A DNA stretch of 64,000 nucleotides from Roseiarcus sp963758335 (lineage in GTDB: Bacteria > Pseudomonadota > Alphaproteobacteria > Rhizobiales > Beijerinckiaceae), in contig CAVWVF010000004.1 of NCBI GenBank assembly GCA_963758335.1, positions 1,240,001 to 1,304,000 of the forward strand, in the 5' to 3' direction. Made by a program: the position numbers and the translations under genes. The first letter of the stretch is position 1; each line of letters begins with the position of its first letter. Under the pieces are notes generated by a model. That model did no database searches. It was not told the DNA's origin and saw only the letters and a list, made by a program, of their open reading frames with translations. This document shows positions 27,611 to 36,876 of this stretch, piece by piece.

Positions 27611-28773
27611 CTAGCGCGAAAGGTCGCCCGCGAGACTGTCGAGGAACGCCAGGCACGCGGCGAGTTGGGCCTCCTCGACGAATTCGTCCGGCTTGTGCGC
27701 CTAATCGATCGAGCCGGGCCCGCACACGACCGTCGGCAGGCCGGCCGCCTGGAAATGTCCGGATTCCGTGGCGAACGAGACCGCGACGGTCCGATTTGAC
27801 CGCGTGAGCCTCAGAGCGAGCGTTTCCGCCGCCGATCCAGGCTCGGCGGCGAACGGCGGCACCTCGACCTCGACCTCGGTCGCGATGGTCGGGCCGCTGA
27901 CGAACCGCGTCAGCCGCGGCAGCGCCACGGCGTCGACGAAGGCCTGGACCTTCGCCAGCGCGGACGCGGTGGGCGCCCCCGGCAGGCCGCGGAACTCCCA
28001 GTGGAAGGCGCATTCGCGGGCAAGAATGTTGCGCGCCGTTCCGCCATGGATCAATCCGACGTGGAGGGTCGAATAGGGCGGCGTGAAGCGCGGATTGAGC
28101 GGACGCTCTCGTATTCGCGCGCAAGGCGGCCGATCTCGCTGACGACGTCCGCCGCGACGGCGACCGCGTTGGCGCCGAGCGCCGGCAGGGCGGAATGCGC
28201 CTCGTTTCCCGTGACCAGCGTGCGCAGCGTCGCCACGCTCTTGTGGGCGTCGGCGACCTCCATCATCGTCGGCTCGCCCACGACGACTGCGCCCGGCCGT
28301 GGCTCGTCCCGCCCGAACCAACCAATCAGGTCCCCCGAGCCCTGGCAGGTCGTCTCCTCGTCATCGCTCAGCGCGATCTGGATCGGCCGCTTCAGCCCCG
28401 CCGCCTGGAACGCGGGGACCATCGCCAGCACGCAGGCGTCAAAGCCCTTCATGTCGCAGGCGCCGCGGCCGTAAAGCCGTCCCGCCGCCTCGCGCATCGC
28501 GAACGGGCGGCTCGACCAGATCTGGCCGTCGACCGGCACGACGTCGGTATGGCCCGACAGGACGACTCCGCCGTCGACCCTCGGTCCGATCGTCGCAAGG
28601 AGCGCCGCCTTGTCGCCGGAGGCGTTCGGCGCCCGGCGGACCGCGACGCCGTGCGCCGCGAGATAGTGTTCGACGAAGTCGACGACCGGAAGGTTCGACC
28701 GGTCGCTGATGCTGTCGAAGGCGATGAGCCGCGCCAGAAGCGCCTTGGCCTTTGCGAGACGGTCTGCGCTCAT
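27611..28773 (-). pseudogene. argE: M20-family acetylornithine deacetylase-like, frameshift plus in-frame stop
   Basis: The N-terminal part, from ATG 28773, has the dinuclear-zinc motifs VLSGHTDVVPVDG, GRGACDMKGFDA and LSDDEETTCQGS. Near 28105-28118 the frame changes, and the rest continues as NPRFTPPYSTLHVGLIHGG and SFATESGHF to GPGSID. A TAG at 27701-27703 then replaces what is usually a glutamine codon (IDQAHKPDEF in intact relatives). The remaining 30 codons stay open to the natural stop at 27611. Enzymes of this family remove the acetyl group from N-acetylornithine. Two independent lesions make genuine decay plausible. Confidence 0.82.
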
Positions 28774-28857
28774 CGCGCGGGCCTCCTGTCCGGTTGCGGC
28801 GGACGCGGCGAGAAAGACGGTGGACGCGCCGCCGCTCCGCGCTAAAATGCCCGCCCC

Positions 28858-29250
28858 ATGTACAGGGCCGTCACCCGCCAGGTCAAAGTCACCGTCGAGC
28901 CGACCTTCGAGCCGGACCGCTCCAATCCGCACGCCAGCCGCTATTTCTGGCGATATGACGTCGAGATCGCCAATCTCGGCGACATGCCCGTGACGCTGAT
29001 CGAGCGCCATTGGCGCATCACCGACGCGGACGGACGCCAGCAGGAGGTGCGGGGCCCCGGGGTGGTCGGCGAACAGCCGACCATATTACCGGGCGAAGCC
29101 TTTCGCTACGCCTCCGGCTGCCCGCTTGCGACGCCGAGCGGCGTCATGGTCGGGGAGTACCGGATGGTCAGCGCGGACGGGGAAAGTTTCGACGTCGCCA
29201 TTCCGGCCTTCTCGCTCAACTCGCCCCACGGCAAGCGGGTGCTGAACTAG
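28858..29250 (+). CDS. apaG: ApaG family protein
   Basis: A 130-residue protein with the ApaG beta-sandwich pattern: VKVTVEPTFEP near the start, then RYFWRYDVEIANLGDMPVTL, ERHWRITDADG, a VRGPGVVGEQPTILPGE segment and the ending SGVMVGEYRMV. The family was named from the E. coli apaG-apaH locus and is often labelled a Co2+/Mg2+ efflux protein. The fold suggests a binding role, and the true function is unsettled. The gene is intact, divergent from the broken argE-like gene, and monocistronic. Confidence 0.93.
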   Translation: MYRAVTRQVKVTVEPTFEPDRSNPHASRYFWRYDVEIANLGDMPVTLIERHWRITDADGRQQEVRGPGVVGEQPTILPGEAFRYASGCPLATPSGVMVGEYRMVSADGESFDVAIPAFSLNSPHGKRVLN

Positions 29251-29449
29251 CGCGGCCCGGGCGGCCGCCCGCAAAGAACCGGAAACGCGCAGGCGATTTC
29301 AAAGGCTTGGGCGCCAAAAGTTGTCACTCCGAAACTGCGCTTCTGGCGACCAGGCCCTTCGCCTCTTCCGGCGTCGCGGCAGGACCGACGGCCGGACTTG
29401 ACGCCTGAGCTCTAGGCGCCGAAGGGTCTCGAAGCCGGGTGGAGACCGC

Positions 29450-29512
29450 CCGGAAGGAAATCCAAATTTTCCGGAAGGATTTCCAAGTTTCCCGGAAGGA
29501 TTTCCAAACATT
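29450..29512. repeat. Three 21-bp tandem repeats
   Basis: Copies start at 29450, 29471 and 29492, each beginning CCGGAAGG. Copies 2 and 3 share CCGGAAGGATTTCCAA; copy 1 has GGAAATCC where the others have GGATTTCC, its reverse complement. The 21-bp unit equals two helical turns and seven codons. Confidence 0.85.
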
Positions 29513-29535
29513 ATTTTTCCGTAAAATTAATGTTT
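29506..29535. repeat. AT-rich hairpin, 13-bp stem
   Basis: AAACATTATTTTT (29506-29518), loop CCGT, and AAAATTAATGTTT (29523-29535) pair with one mismatch. It is nearly free of G and C in a GC-rich genome and overlaps the last 21-bp repeat. It could act as a terminator for apaG, about 260 bp upstream, or be part of a mobile repeat. Confidence 0.65.
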
Positions 29536-30005
29536 TCAAGGCCTTGCGGGGAGCCAGGACGAAATTTGCGGCTCGTCGCTCGCCGCGGCGCCTTTGCTGC
29601 CGCAAGGCCGCGGAGGCGTGCGCCGCGAGACCTCCAGCCCCCGTGGAGATGAGAGCCGTTGCCGGGAAACACGGGAGGAGACCTTGGGCTCCGCGAACCT
29701 GTCCACGAAACGAGGCCGCACGAGGATGCGATCTCGCCGGACCGCGCTGCCGAAGGTCGGCCGCCGTCGGGTTTTCGGAGTGATGGTCTTATCCGGCTCC
29801 ATGCCTGCCTCGCTGTCCGCCGCTCTCGAGTGCCGGCGATGGAGAGAACATAGCATAAATGCGGAAAATTAGAAGGGAAATTCAGAAAATGCTGCGCTGT
29901 TCGCGCCGGCCGCGGCGGGCCACCGGTAAGAGCTCCGAGCAGGGGCGCTCGCGAGAGGCGGCCAGGAACGCGCCAACTCCGGCATGTTCCTGCGGGACCG
30001 CCAAG

Positions 30006-30370
30006 TCAGCCGTTGAGAACGTCGCGAAGGACGACGGCTTCGTTGTGAGGCTCGTCGCGGGCGGCATAGACGAGCGTCACCCGCCCTTGTTGGGGATCGT
30101 CCGAAGCTCGTTCAAGGTTTCGGCGTTGCGCGACAGTTCGGCGCCATACCGGCGGCGGAACTCATCCCACCGAACCGGATCATGGCCGAACCAGCGGCGG
30201 AGCTCTGTGCTCGGCGCCACTTCCTTCATCCACCGGTCGATGGCGGCCTCCGACTTGCGCACGCCGCGCGGCCACAGGCGATCAACCAGGACGCGCACGC
30301 CGTCATCGGGAGATGGCGGCGAATAGGCGCGCTTGAGACGGACATCGAGCTTTGCTGCCGACTGCATCAT
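30006..30370 (-). pseudogene. DUF488 family protein, frameshifted near the 3' end
   Basis: From ATG 30370 the frame gives LDVRLKRAYSPP, then RVLVDRLWPRGVRKSEA, RWMKEVAPSTELRRWFGHDP and WDEFRRRY, the DUF488 signature. After ELRTIPNKG near 30083-30088 one base is missing. The ending VTLVYAARDEPHNEAVVL, typical of the family, lies in the next frame and stops at 30006. DUF488 proteins are small and uncharacterised. The gene lies in a decayed accessory region. It is otherwise full length, so a base-call error is possible. Confidence 0.8.
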
Positions 30371-30638
30371 TGTGTCCTCCTGGTCCGGGGCGCCTCGCCA
30401 AAGCGTCGACGGAGCAACGCGCGGCCCCGGAAAATACTCCAACAGTTTTTTCGCGCGGCCGAGCGAACGCGTCATCCTTGTCGAGGGGGGCGAGACAGGC
30501 GGTGGCGACTTCATCGGTGAGCCGGGCCAGTCAGGGCGATAACCGGCAAAGACGCCGTTCATTTTGTCGGAGCCGCATAGGCCGTTGCCGCGAATGGCGG
30601 TCCGTCGCGCGTCGATCAGACACGGACTCTTTGCGCCT

Positions 30639-30800
30639 TCATTGACCGCGACGGGGAAGCGGCGCCGCACGAGCGTCGCGAGTCTTCCGTCCCCGGAAAC
30701 CGCAAGCGCCGGGAGAGCTGCTGGTGACTTGGCCGGCGCTGAGCGTTTTTGCCGCGCGAAGGGCGAGAACATCATCGGCGATGTCGAGCGTCGTTCGCAT
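30639..30800 (-). pseudogene. Vestige of a second VapB-like antitoxin gene
   Basis: ATG 30800 starts MRTTLDIADDVLA, matching the intact antitoxin at 32008-32235. The upstream sequence also matches: on the plus strand, CATCTCCG(C/T)ATCACGCATC is shared, as is the GGAG ribosome site at the same spacing. After 13 codons the similarity is lost and the frame ends after 53 codons. It is therefore a degraded duplicate that keeps its promoter region. Apart from this vestige, nothing coding was seen between 30371 and 31016. Confidence 0.6.
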
Positions 30801-31016
30801 CAATCATCTCCGCATCACGCATCAGGCATGGCATTGTCCTTACGCATCAGCCGTCGAGCGAGGCAAGAGATCGCGGCCGGCTCCGAAGCACGCAAAGCAC
30901 AAAGCACACAATGTGTCCGGTTCAGAAAGCGGACGACAAGTCCGGCATGGTTAGCAGAGTTCTCATAAGGTCCTGGAATTCGCTCGGCCGGGAAGGCCTC
31001 GTCGGAGTCGCTCGGC

Positions 31017-31808
31017 ATGCTTTCGCCGGGAGCGGCGCTCTTGCTCCCGCAGATCGGCTCATGCGGCGCGGCGCGCCGGTCAAAACCCGGATCATTGGCC
31101 AATGCCGATGGTTCTCCCGGGATTGCGAGGAGCATGTCCTCGCAGGGCGCCAACCAGGCGCAGTCCGAGAAAATGAACGGCGAGCGCGCCGGGCAGGAGA
31201 ACAAGGCCAACGCCCAGGGCGCGCAGATGAACCGTGAGAAGGGCGCCGCCGCCAATCAGCAAACCGGACAGAACAACCGACCCGGAGAGGCGGAGAAAGG
31301 CAAGGCCGAGCGCACCGGTCAGGCGACTGGAAAGGAGAACCGCGCGACGGAGACCGAGAAGGGCAACACCGCGGCTCAGGGGCAGGCGCCGGCCAACGAA
31401 AATCGCGCCGGCCAAGCCCAAACTGGCGGCACGGAGATTCAGAACAACCGGCAGAACGCGCAGGCGACTGGCGAGCGTCATGTGAACCCGCAGAACGTCC
31501 GCGTCGAGGGCAACGCCCATCTGTCGAACGAGAGCGCGTCGCGCATCGCCGATACGCTGTTCGCCACCGCGACTCCTCAGAACGTCAACGTCAGTATTGG
31601 CGCGGCCTTGCCGGGCAACGTCCGTCTGATGCCGCTGCCGACCACTGTCGTCGACCTGGTCCCAGAGTACCGCGACTACGACTACGTGTTGGTGAACGAT
31701 GAGATCGTCATCGTGCAGCCGTCCACGCGGCACGTCGTCGAAATCATCAACACCGGCGGCGGCGCGACGGCCATGGCCACGACGCACGTGAACCCGTGCG
31801 GTCCGTGA
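31017..31808 (+). CDS. DUF1236 domain protein
   Basis: A protein of up to 263 residues. The C-terminal 70 residues, with VSIGAALPGNVRLMPLP, VPEYRDYDYVLVNDEIVIV and STRHVVEII, match the DUF1236 domain, common in exported proteins of Hyphomicrobiales. The middle (about residues 45-145) is low-complexity and rich in Asn, Gln, Glu, Lys and Ala. A clear signal peptide is not visible from ATG 31017, and ATG 31134 is an alternative, so the true start or an N-terminal frameshift is uncertain. Function unknown; probably periplasmic if secreted. Confidence 0.65.
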   Translation: MLSPGAALLLPQIGSCGAARRSKPGSLANADGSPGIARSMSSQGANQAQSEKMNGERAGQENKANAQGAQMNREKGAAANQQTGQNNRPGEAEKGKAERTGQATGKENRATETEKGNTAAQGQAPANENRAGQAQTGGTEIQNNRQNAQATGERHVNPQNVRVEGNAHLSNESASRIADTLFATATPQNVNVSIGAALPGNVRLMPLPTTVVDLVPEYRDYDYVLVNDEIVIVQPSTRHVVEIINTGGGATAMATTHVNPCGP

Positions 31809-31907
31809 CGGCTTGAGCGACGCCGGCCACGACCGTCGTCGCACTGAAAGGCGAGACCCCGGAGAAGCCGTCCGCCCGACCCTCCTCGCACATCCACCGG
31901 CGGTCGG

Positions 31908-32011
31908 CTTTTCTCGGACGCGACGCGCGAAAGCCTTGCTTCGCGCGTCGCGGCTTACGCGCTCGCCATCGACGAGAGCGATCAAACATTGACGTCGCGA
32001 AGACAGGTCAC
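31908..32011 (-). pseudogene. VapC-like PIN toxin remnant
   Basis: GTG at 32011 overlaps the antitoxin stop (GTGA) and starts VTCLRDVNV, the usual first strand and catalytic Asp of VapC-type PIN domains. One base is then missing: GTTTGATC here against the expected GTTCTGATC. In the next frame LIALVDGERVSRDARSKAF continues the family pattern for about 25 residues before similarity is lost. The toxin cannot be made, leaving the antitoxin orphaned. Confidence 0.6.
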
Positions 32012-32235
32012 GAGCCCTCGTCGCGAAGCGCGTTGACGATGTCGAGGGTGACCCGCGCGTCGGGGTTCTTGACTTTCAGTATGGGCGCGCGGTTGCGCGA
32101 ACCGAGGCGGGTCGGCCCGCGAAGGCCGTGCCTCGCCAGTTCCGACACCACGGCGCTAACGGTCTTGCCTTGCGCCCTGGCGATGGCCTTGGCGGCGGCC
32201 AGCACGTCGTCGGCGATATCGAGGGTCGTGCGCAA
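32008..32235 (-). CDS. VapB-like antitoxin, orphan
   Basis: A small protein of about 75 residues with RTTLDIADDVLAAAKAIARAQ, the ribbon-helix-helix DNA-binding start of VapB-type antitoxins, then VSAVVSELARHGL and a C-terminal toxin-neutralising part ending RVTLDIVNALRDEG. The likely start is TTG 32235, because a GGAGA site precedes it at the same spacing as the ATG in the duplicate vestige at 30800; GTG 32253 is an alternative. Such proteins bind the partner RNase toxin and repress their own promoter. The downstream toxin gene is broken, so any remaining role would be regulatory. Confidence 0.7.
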   Translation of the reverse strand: MRTTLDIADDVLAAAKAIARAQGKTVSAVVSELARHGLRGPTRLGSRNRAPILKVKNPDARVTLDIVNALRDEGS

Positions 32236-32321
32236 CAAGCATCTCCGTATCACGCATCGAACATGAGCGAGATGTCTGGCGCTCTCAAGGCGTTGGGCGA
32301 TCAGGAAATTGTCACTGGTCT

Positions 32322-35300
32322 CTACTCTCCATCGAGCAATTCCGCGACCAGCGCATCGATGGATTCAGAGACGCCGGCCTCGGCGAGCGCATCGCGGACC
32401 ATCTTTCGCGCGCGCTGGAATTTGACCCCTTCTGGGAGAGCCACAGCGGCGGCGATCGACTCGGCGCGCTCGGCGGCGGCAGCGAGGTCGGGGTGGAGTT
32501 TCACCTTGGCCTCGAAGCGGGGGATGGGGAGGTTGAACATCACCTTGTCGAAATGCCGCGCGCCCCATTGACCGCGCGCTTGATAGGCGGCCGCGCGTGA
32601 GCGCGCGGTTTCGCTGTTCAACACCGCAGTGAGATAACGCCCTTCCTCGGGCGAGGCCGGAGCAGTCCAATAGAGCATATGGTCAATGACGGCGTTCGGG
32701 TCGCTCACGATGCAAGCGGCGGGTTGAGTTCCCGCTTTCGAATAGACGACTCTGAGTGGCGAGGCAGGAAACTGAGCGCCTAGTTCATTGTGGTAGTTCC
32801 ATCTTTCAGTCAAAGTCATGCCGCTTTCGGCGTTCTCGGTCCATACCGCCTCGGCCTTCTTCATTCAGCGGTGGAGATGATCGAATTGTCGATCCAGCGC
32901 GCCCTTGGCATTAAGAACCTCCCCGCCTTCGGTCACCGGAATCACGGCCTCGAACGGTTGGAAAACTCGGTAAGGCAGGATGCTTTCGCCGAGTAAGGTC
33001 GGGCGCAAAAACTGCGCCTCGACCCGATTTTCAATGCCGGGCAAGTCCTTCCAGGGTTTCTTCTCCTGCGGGCTGCGGCGGCTCGTCACCATCGGCGCCG
33101 AGGGGTCTGCGCCGAGCCGGCCGAGCGCCTTGCGCTCGACAAAACACAACATGCGCGGAACCAGCGTCGCGCCCTGACGAAACGCCTCGCGATAAGCGGA
33201 GCCACCGACAAACAGAGCTTCGGTCGGCTTGGAAGCGTCGTCGACGACCATGAACTTGCGCTGGGCGATCAACCGGTCAACCAGCGCCTCGGGCGCGTCG
33301 CACAGAGGCAGATCGCAGGAATAGGCGCGTACAGTTTCAGGCATTCGCCTCGAGGTCGCGCGGCGGCGGCCGAACACGGCGCAGGAGGGGACGGGAAACA
33401 GCGGCTGCACGCTGTCGTCCATCGTCCAGGCCGCTTCCCATTGCATCGCGCCGCCATGGAACGAACCGGAGCGTAGCCGCTCGAATTGGCCGCGCGTCAG
33501 AGCGGCCAGCGGCAAAACAAAAGCGAGCCGCCCCGAGCCGCGCAGATAGAGCGTCGCGGCGCGGGCGGTGAACAACGCCGAGAGGTCGTTCTGCGTCGCG
33601 AGCTTGCCGCCGACATAGACGCCGAGCCCCTTCGCCAATTCCCTGAACCGCTTCTGCAGGTCGGCGCTCATGTGGCGGAAGGCGACCCAGGGCGGATTGC
33701 CGATGACCACATTGGCCCAGCCGCCGCCGGCCGAATAGGCGAGCGGGCGCGAGAGGTTGCGCGCGACATAGGCCCAGATCGAATCGCGCCCGTCGCGGCG
33801 CAAGCGGTCGTAGACGAGATAGGTCGCACCGATGTCGGTCACCGCTTGGGCTTCGTCGTCGCCGTAGTCGCGATACTCGGCGTCCGGGAAGCGGGTGCGC
33901 AGATAGGCGTAGTAATCCCGGATCGCACGCTCGACCCGCGATTCGAATTGCGCCCGAGCGAGGCTGCTCTCGGAAGCGCGGCGCAAAATGTCGATCGTTT
34001 CGTCGAAGAGATCCGGATCGCGGCACAGAAGCTCGGGGAAATCGAGCGTCGTGGGCGTTCCGCCGTTTGCTTGCGGCACTCGGATGGAGAGCGTCTTCTC
34101 GCGGAAATGCTCCGATACCGCGAGCTGCATCGAATCGCCGAGAAAGACGGGAATCTTCAAGGTTCCGCGGCGCAGCGCGAGCGCCGGGGCCAAAGCGAGG
34201 AGATAGGTCACGCGGGCGATGATGACGGCGACCGGATGAATGTCGACGCCCGCGATGATCCGCGCCGCGTCGGTCGCGCGCAACTCCCGCGGCGTGCCGC
34301 TCTCTTCCGCCTCGGCGAGAAAGAGACGGATGGCATGGAAGAGGAACGTTCCCGAGCCGCAGGCGGGGTCGAGCACCTTCTGCTCAAGAGGAGACGAAAT
34401 CGCATGCCGCGCCATCTTCGCCGCGAGCCAATCGGGCGTGTAATATTCGCCGAGGCCGTGGCGCTGCTCCCGGTCGATGAGCGACTCGTAGAGCGTTTTC
34501 ATCACGTCGCTCTCGACCTCCGCGAGGCGGAAGCGGCGCACATGCGCCATCATGCGCCGGACGAGTTTTGCGCCTTCGGGATCGGCGACGATCCAGTCGA
34601 AAAAATCGCTCTCGACGGCGCCGCTGACGCCGGCGCTCGCCAAGGCCTCACCCGACAAGAGGCGCGCGGGGTCGTCCTCGTTGAGCCCGAGCACGGCGAA
34701 GGCGATGCATTTGGCGACCACGACGAGATAGGTGTGCTGGAGCCACAGCGCGTCGCTTTCGACATCGCGGCCGTAGACGATCTTGAGCAACTGCGCCCAG
34801 AGCTGGCGCTTGAGCAGGATGGCCGGGCTCGTCTTCCCCCGCTCCCACAGAGTGCGCAGCGCCATCTCCGCCTTACGGAATGCGACCAACTCGGCCCCCA
34901 ATTCGATCCTTACGGTCGTCGGGTCGGGCGGCAGCGAAACCTTAAGCGCCAGCGCGCCGTCGAGCCAGCCGAGGAACTCGCCCGGCTTATCGGCGTTGAG
35001 AATCGTTTCCTTGATCGTGACGAGAGCGTCTCCTTCTCGCGAGAGCACGAGCCAAAGTCGTCCGTGCGAAGCGATGCCAACGAAGGGTTCGCCGGTTTCC
35101 TCTTCCCGGTTGCGAAGATAGTCGGGCATCTTGCGCTCGACGTCCGCCCACTCGCGGACCAGGTCCTTCTTGGCCTCGAAGACGGTGCGGCCGATCAAAG
35201 CACCGTGCGGCTCTTCACCTCGATGCGCTGCTCGAAGTGGACCTCGCTAAGGGGTACATCGAATTCGGCGACCAGAAGGGTTCGAAAATCCGCCTTCACT

Positions 35301-35365
35301 TCGTCATGGCCGGGCTTCCCGGCGAGATGGCGGAGGATTTCGAGTGATTCGGGCTTCAGCGGCAC
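32322..35365 (-). pseudogene. Type IIG-like restriction-modification fusion (N6-adenine methylase), two frameshifts
   Basis: The main frame (32865-35198, 777 codons) has methylase motif I (LDPACGSGTFLFHA), HGLGEYYTPDWLA before it, and the catalytic motif IV in VVIGNPPWVAF. Upstream, from GTG 35365, PLKPESLEILRHLAGKP and HFEQRIEVKSRTV lie in another frame and join near 35203 to IGRTVFEAKKDLVREW. Together these resemble a PD-(D/E)xK nuclease, with the frameshift between its Asp and ExK. Downstream, MKKAEAVWTENAES and YHNELGAQFPASPLRVVY are in a third frame, joined by one missing base near 32870 (TGATG for TGGATG). It probably once cut and methylated the same site. As written it is inactive. Confidence 0.8.
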
Positions 35366-35454
35366 GTCTCGACGCTACCCGGGGTCGCGTACGCCGCAAA
35401 CGACGAAAAGCGGAGGACACAGCTTTATCGAGCGTCGGGTCGCACCAGCTAGCC

Positions 35455-36564
35455 TTACTCAGGCTTGCCCTCGGGGATCGTGCCCCGGCGGAGCTGATCG
35501 CGCTCCATGGACAGAAACAACGCGCGGAAATTGCCCTCGCCAAAACCCTCGTCGCCGCGGCGCTCGATGAATTCGAAGAACGTCGGTCCGAGAAGCGTCT
35601 GCGAAAAAATCTGGAGCAGCAGGCGCGGCTTGCCGTCGGCGGAGGAGCCGTCGGCGAGAATGCCGCGCGACTGGATTTCTGGCACGTTCAACCCGTGCCC
35701 CGGCAGCCGCTCTTCCAGCGTCTCGTAATAGGCAGCGCTCGGGGCCGTCATCAAGGGAACGCCAGCGCTTCGGAGACGATCGACGAGAGCCACGAGATCG
35801 TCCGTCTTGAGGGCGACGTGCTGGATGCCCTCGCCGTTGAACCGCATCAAGAATTCTTCGATCTGCCCGGAGCCCTTGGAGGATTCTTCATTCAACGGAA
35901 TGCGGATGAGGCCGTCAGGCGCCGACATTGCCTTCGACGTGAGGCCCGTATATTCGCCCTTGATGTCGAAATAGCGCAATTCGCGGAAATTGAAGAGTTT
36001 TTCGTAATAATTCGCCCAATAGGCCATGCGGCCGCGATAGACGTTGTGGGTGAGGTGGTCGATGAGCTTCATTCCGTGTCCGACCGGTTGACGCTCAACG
36101 CCCTCCATAAATTCAAAATCGATATCGTAGATCGATTTGCCGTCCTCGTAGCGGTCGATGAGGTAGAGCGGCGCGCCGCCGATTCCCTTGATCGCCGGCA
36201 GACGCAGCTCCATCGGCCCGGTCGGGATCTCGATCGGCTGGGCGCCGAGCTCGAGCGCCCGCGCATAGGCCCTGTGGGAGTCCCTGACGCGAAAGGCCAT
36301 GCCGCAGGGCGAGGGGCCATGCTCCGCCGCGAAATAGGCGGCCAGACTGTGCGGCTCGTGATTGACGATGAAGTTGATGTCGCCCTGCCGGTAGAGCAGG
36401 ACCTGTTTCGAGCGGTGGCGGGCGACGAGCGTGAAGCCGAGCTCTTCGAAGATCGGCTCGATGACGCCGGGCTCGGGCGAAGCGAATTCGACGAATTCGA
36501 AGCCCATCAGGCCCATCGGGTTGGCGTCGTCGATTTCGGCGTCGGCCTTTTGCTGCGCGTTCAT
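35455..36564 (-). CDS. hppD: 4-hydroxyphenylpyruvate dioxygenase
   Basis: A 369-residue non-heme iron enzyme converting 4-hydroxyphenylpyruvate to homogentisate in tyrosine catabolism. Two vicinal-oxygen-chelate domains are visible. The iron ligands are the histidine of LIDHLTHNV (second domain), that of GEGIQHVALKTDD and the glutamate of FFEFIERRGDEGFGEGNF, which is also the C-terminal family signature. LLLQIFSQTLLGPTF precedes it. The start ATG 36564 gives normal length. No other homogentisate-pathway gene is adjacent; its neighbours are a broken restriction gene and a TIR gene. Confidence 0.96.
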   Translation of the reverse strand: MNAQQKADAEIDDANPMGLMGFEFVEFASPEPGVIEPIFEELGFTLVARHRSKQVLLYRQGDINFIVNHEPHSLAAYFAAEHGPSPCGMAFRVRDSHRAYARALELGAQPIEIPTGPMELRLPAIKGIGGAPLYLIDRYEDGKSIYDIDFEFMEGVERQPVGHGMKLIDHLTHNVYRGRMAYWANYYEKLFNFRELRYFDIKGEYTGLTSKAMSAPDGLIRIPLNEESSKGSGQIEEFLMRFNGEGIQHVALKTDDLVALVDRLRSAGVPLMTAPSAAYYETLEERLPGHGLNVPEIQSRGILADGSSADGKPRLLLQIFSQTLLGPTFFEFIERRGDEGFGEGNFRALFLSMERDQLRRGTIPEGKPE

Positions 36565-36876
36565 AGCTGTCTCCCGTCGTCCGACGCTCCCATCCCGGTC
36601 TTCAATCGCGCGATCGCGCCCGGCGGATCGCGCACGGTTTCTGAGGCGGCCGGTCGTTAGCCGTCAGTGTAATTCGTCTATCATTATGTGGGTTTGAAGC
36701 GCACGACCGCCAGCCCGTTCGACGGCCCCGTTTACGTTTACCGACCGCCCGATGTCGCGGAGAAATTGGATTGGAGAGCCAGCCTTGACGCGGCCGTTTT
36801 TGTTCTCGCCAAATATGGCCCTTGACCTACGTGAATTTGGGAGCAAAATGTCGAAGCGCCACGGACTGCGCGATCC
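36565..36876. other. Divergent intergenic region hppD/TIR gene
   Basis: 312 bp between two divergent starts. It should hold both promoters, but no clear -35/-10 pair or operator dyad was recognised by eye. No gene was seen. Confidence 0.5.

Larger units (their letters stand above)
29251..30005. other. Non-coding region with repeats downstream of apaG
   Basis: No convincing gene. It contains three 21-bp tandem repeats (29450-29512), an AT-rich hairpin overlapping the third copy (29506-29535), and then GC-rich sequence without recognisable coding content. The local drop in GC from 29460 to 29540 is marked against the surroundings. Confidence 0.6.

Noticed and set aside
29594..29872. Small plus-strand open frame downstream of the tandem repeats
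   Set aside because: It has no ribosome site, an Arg-rich biased composition and no recognisable domain; opposite-strand frames over the same bases are equally open.
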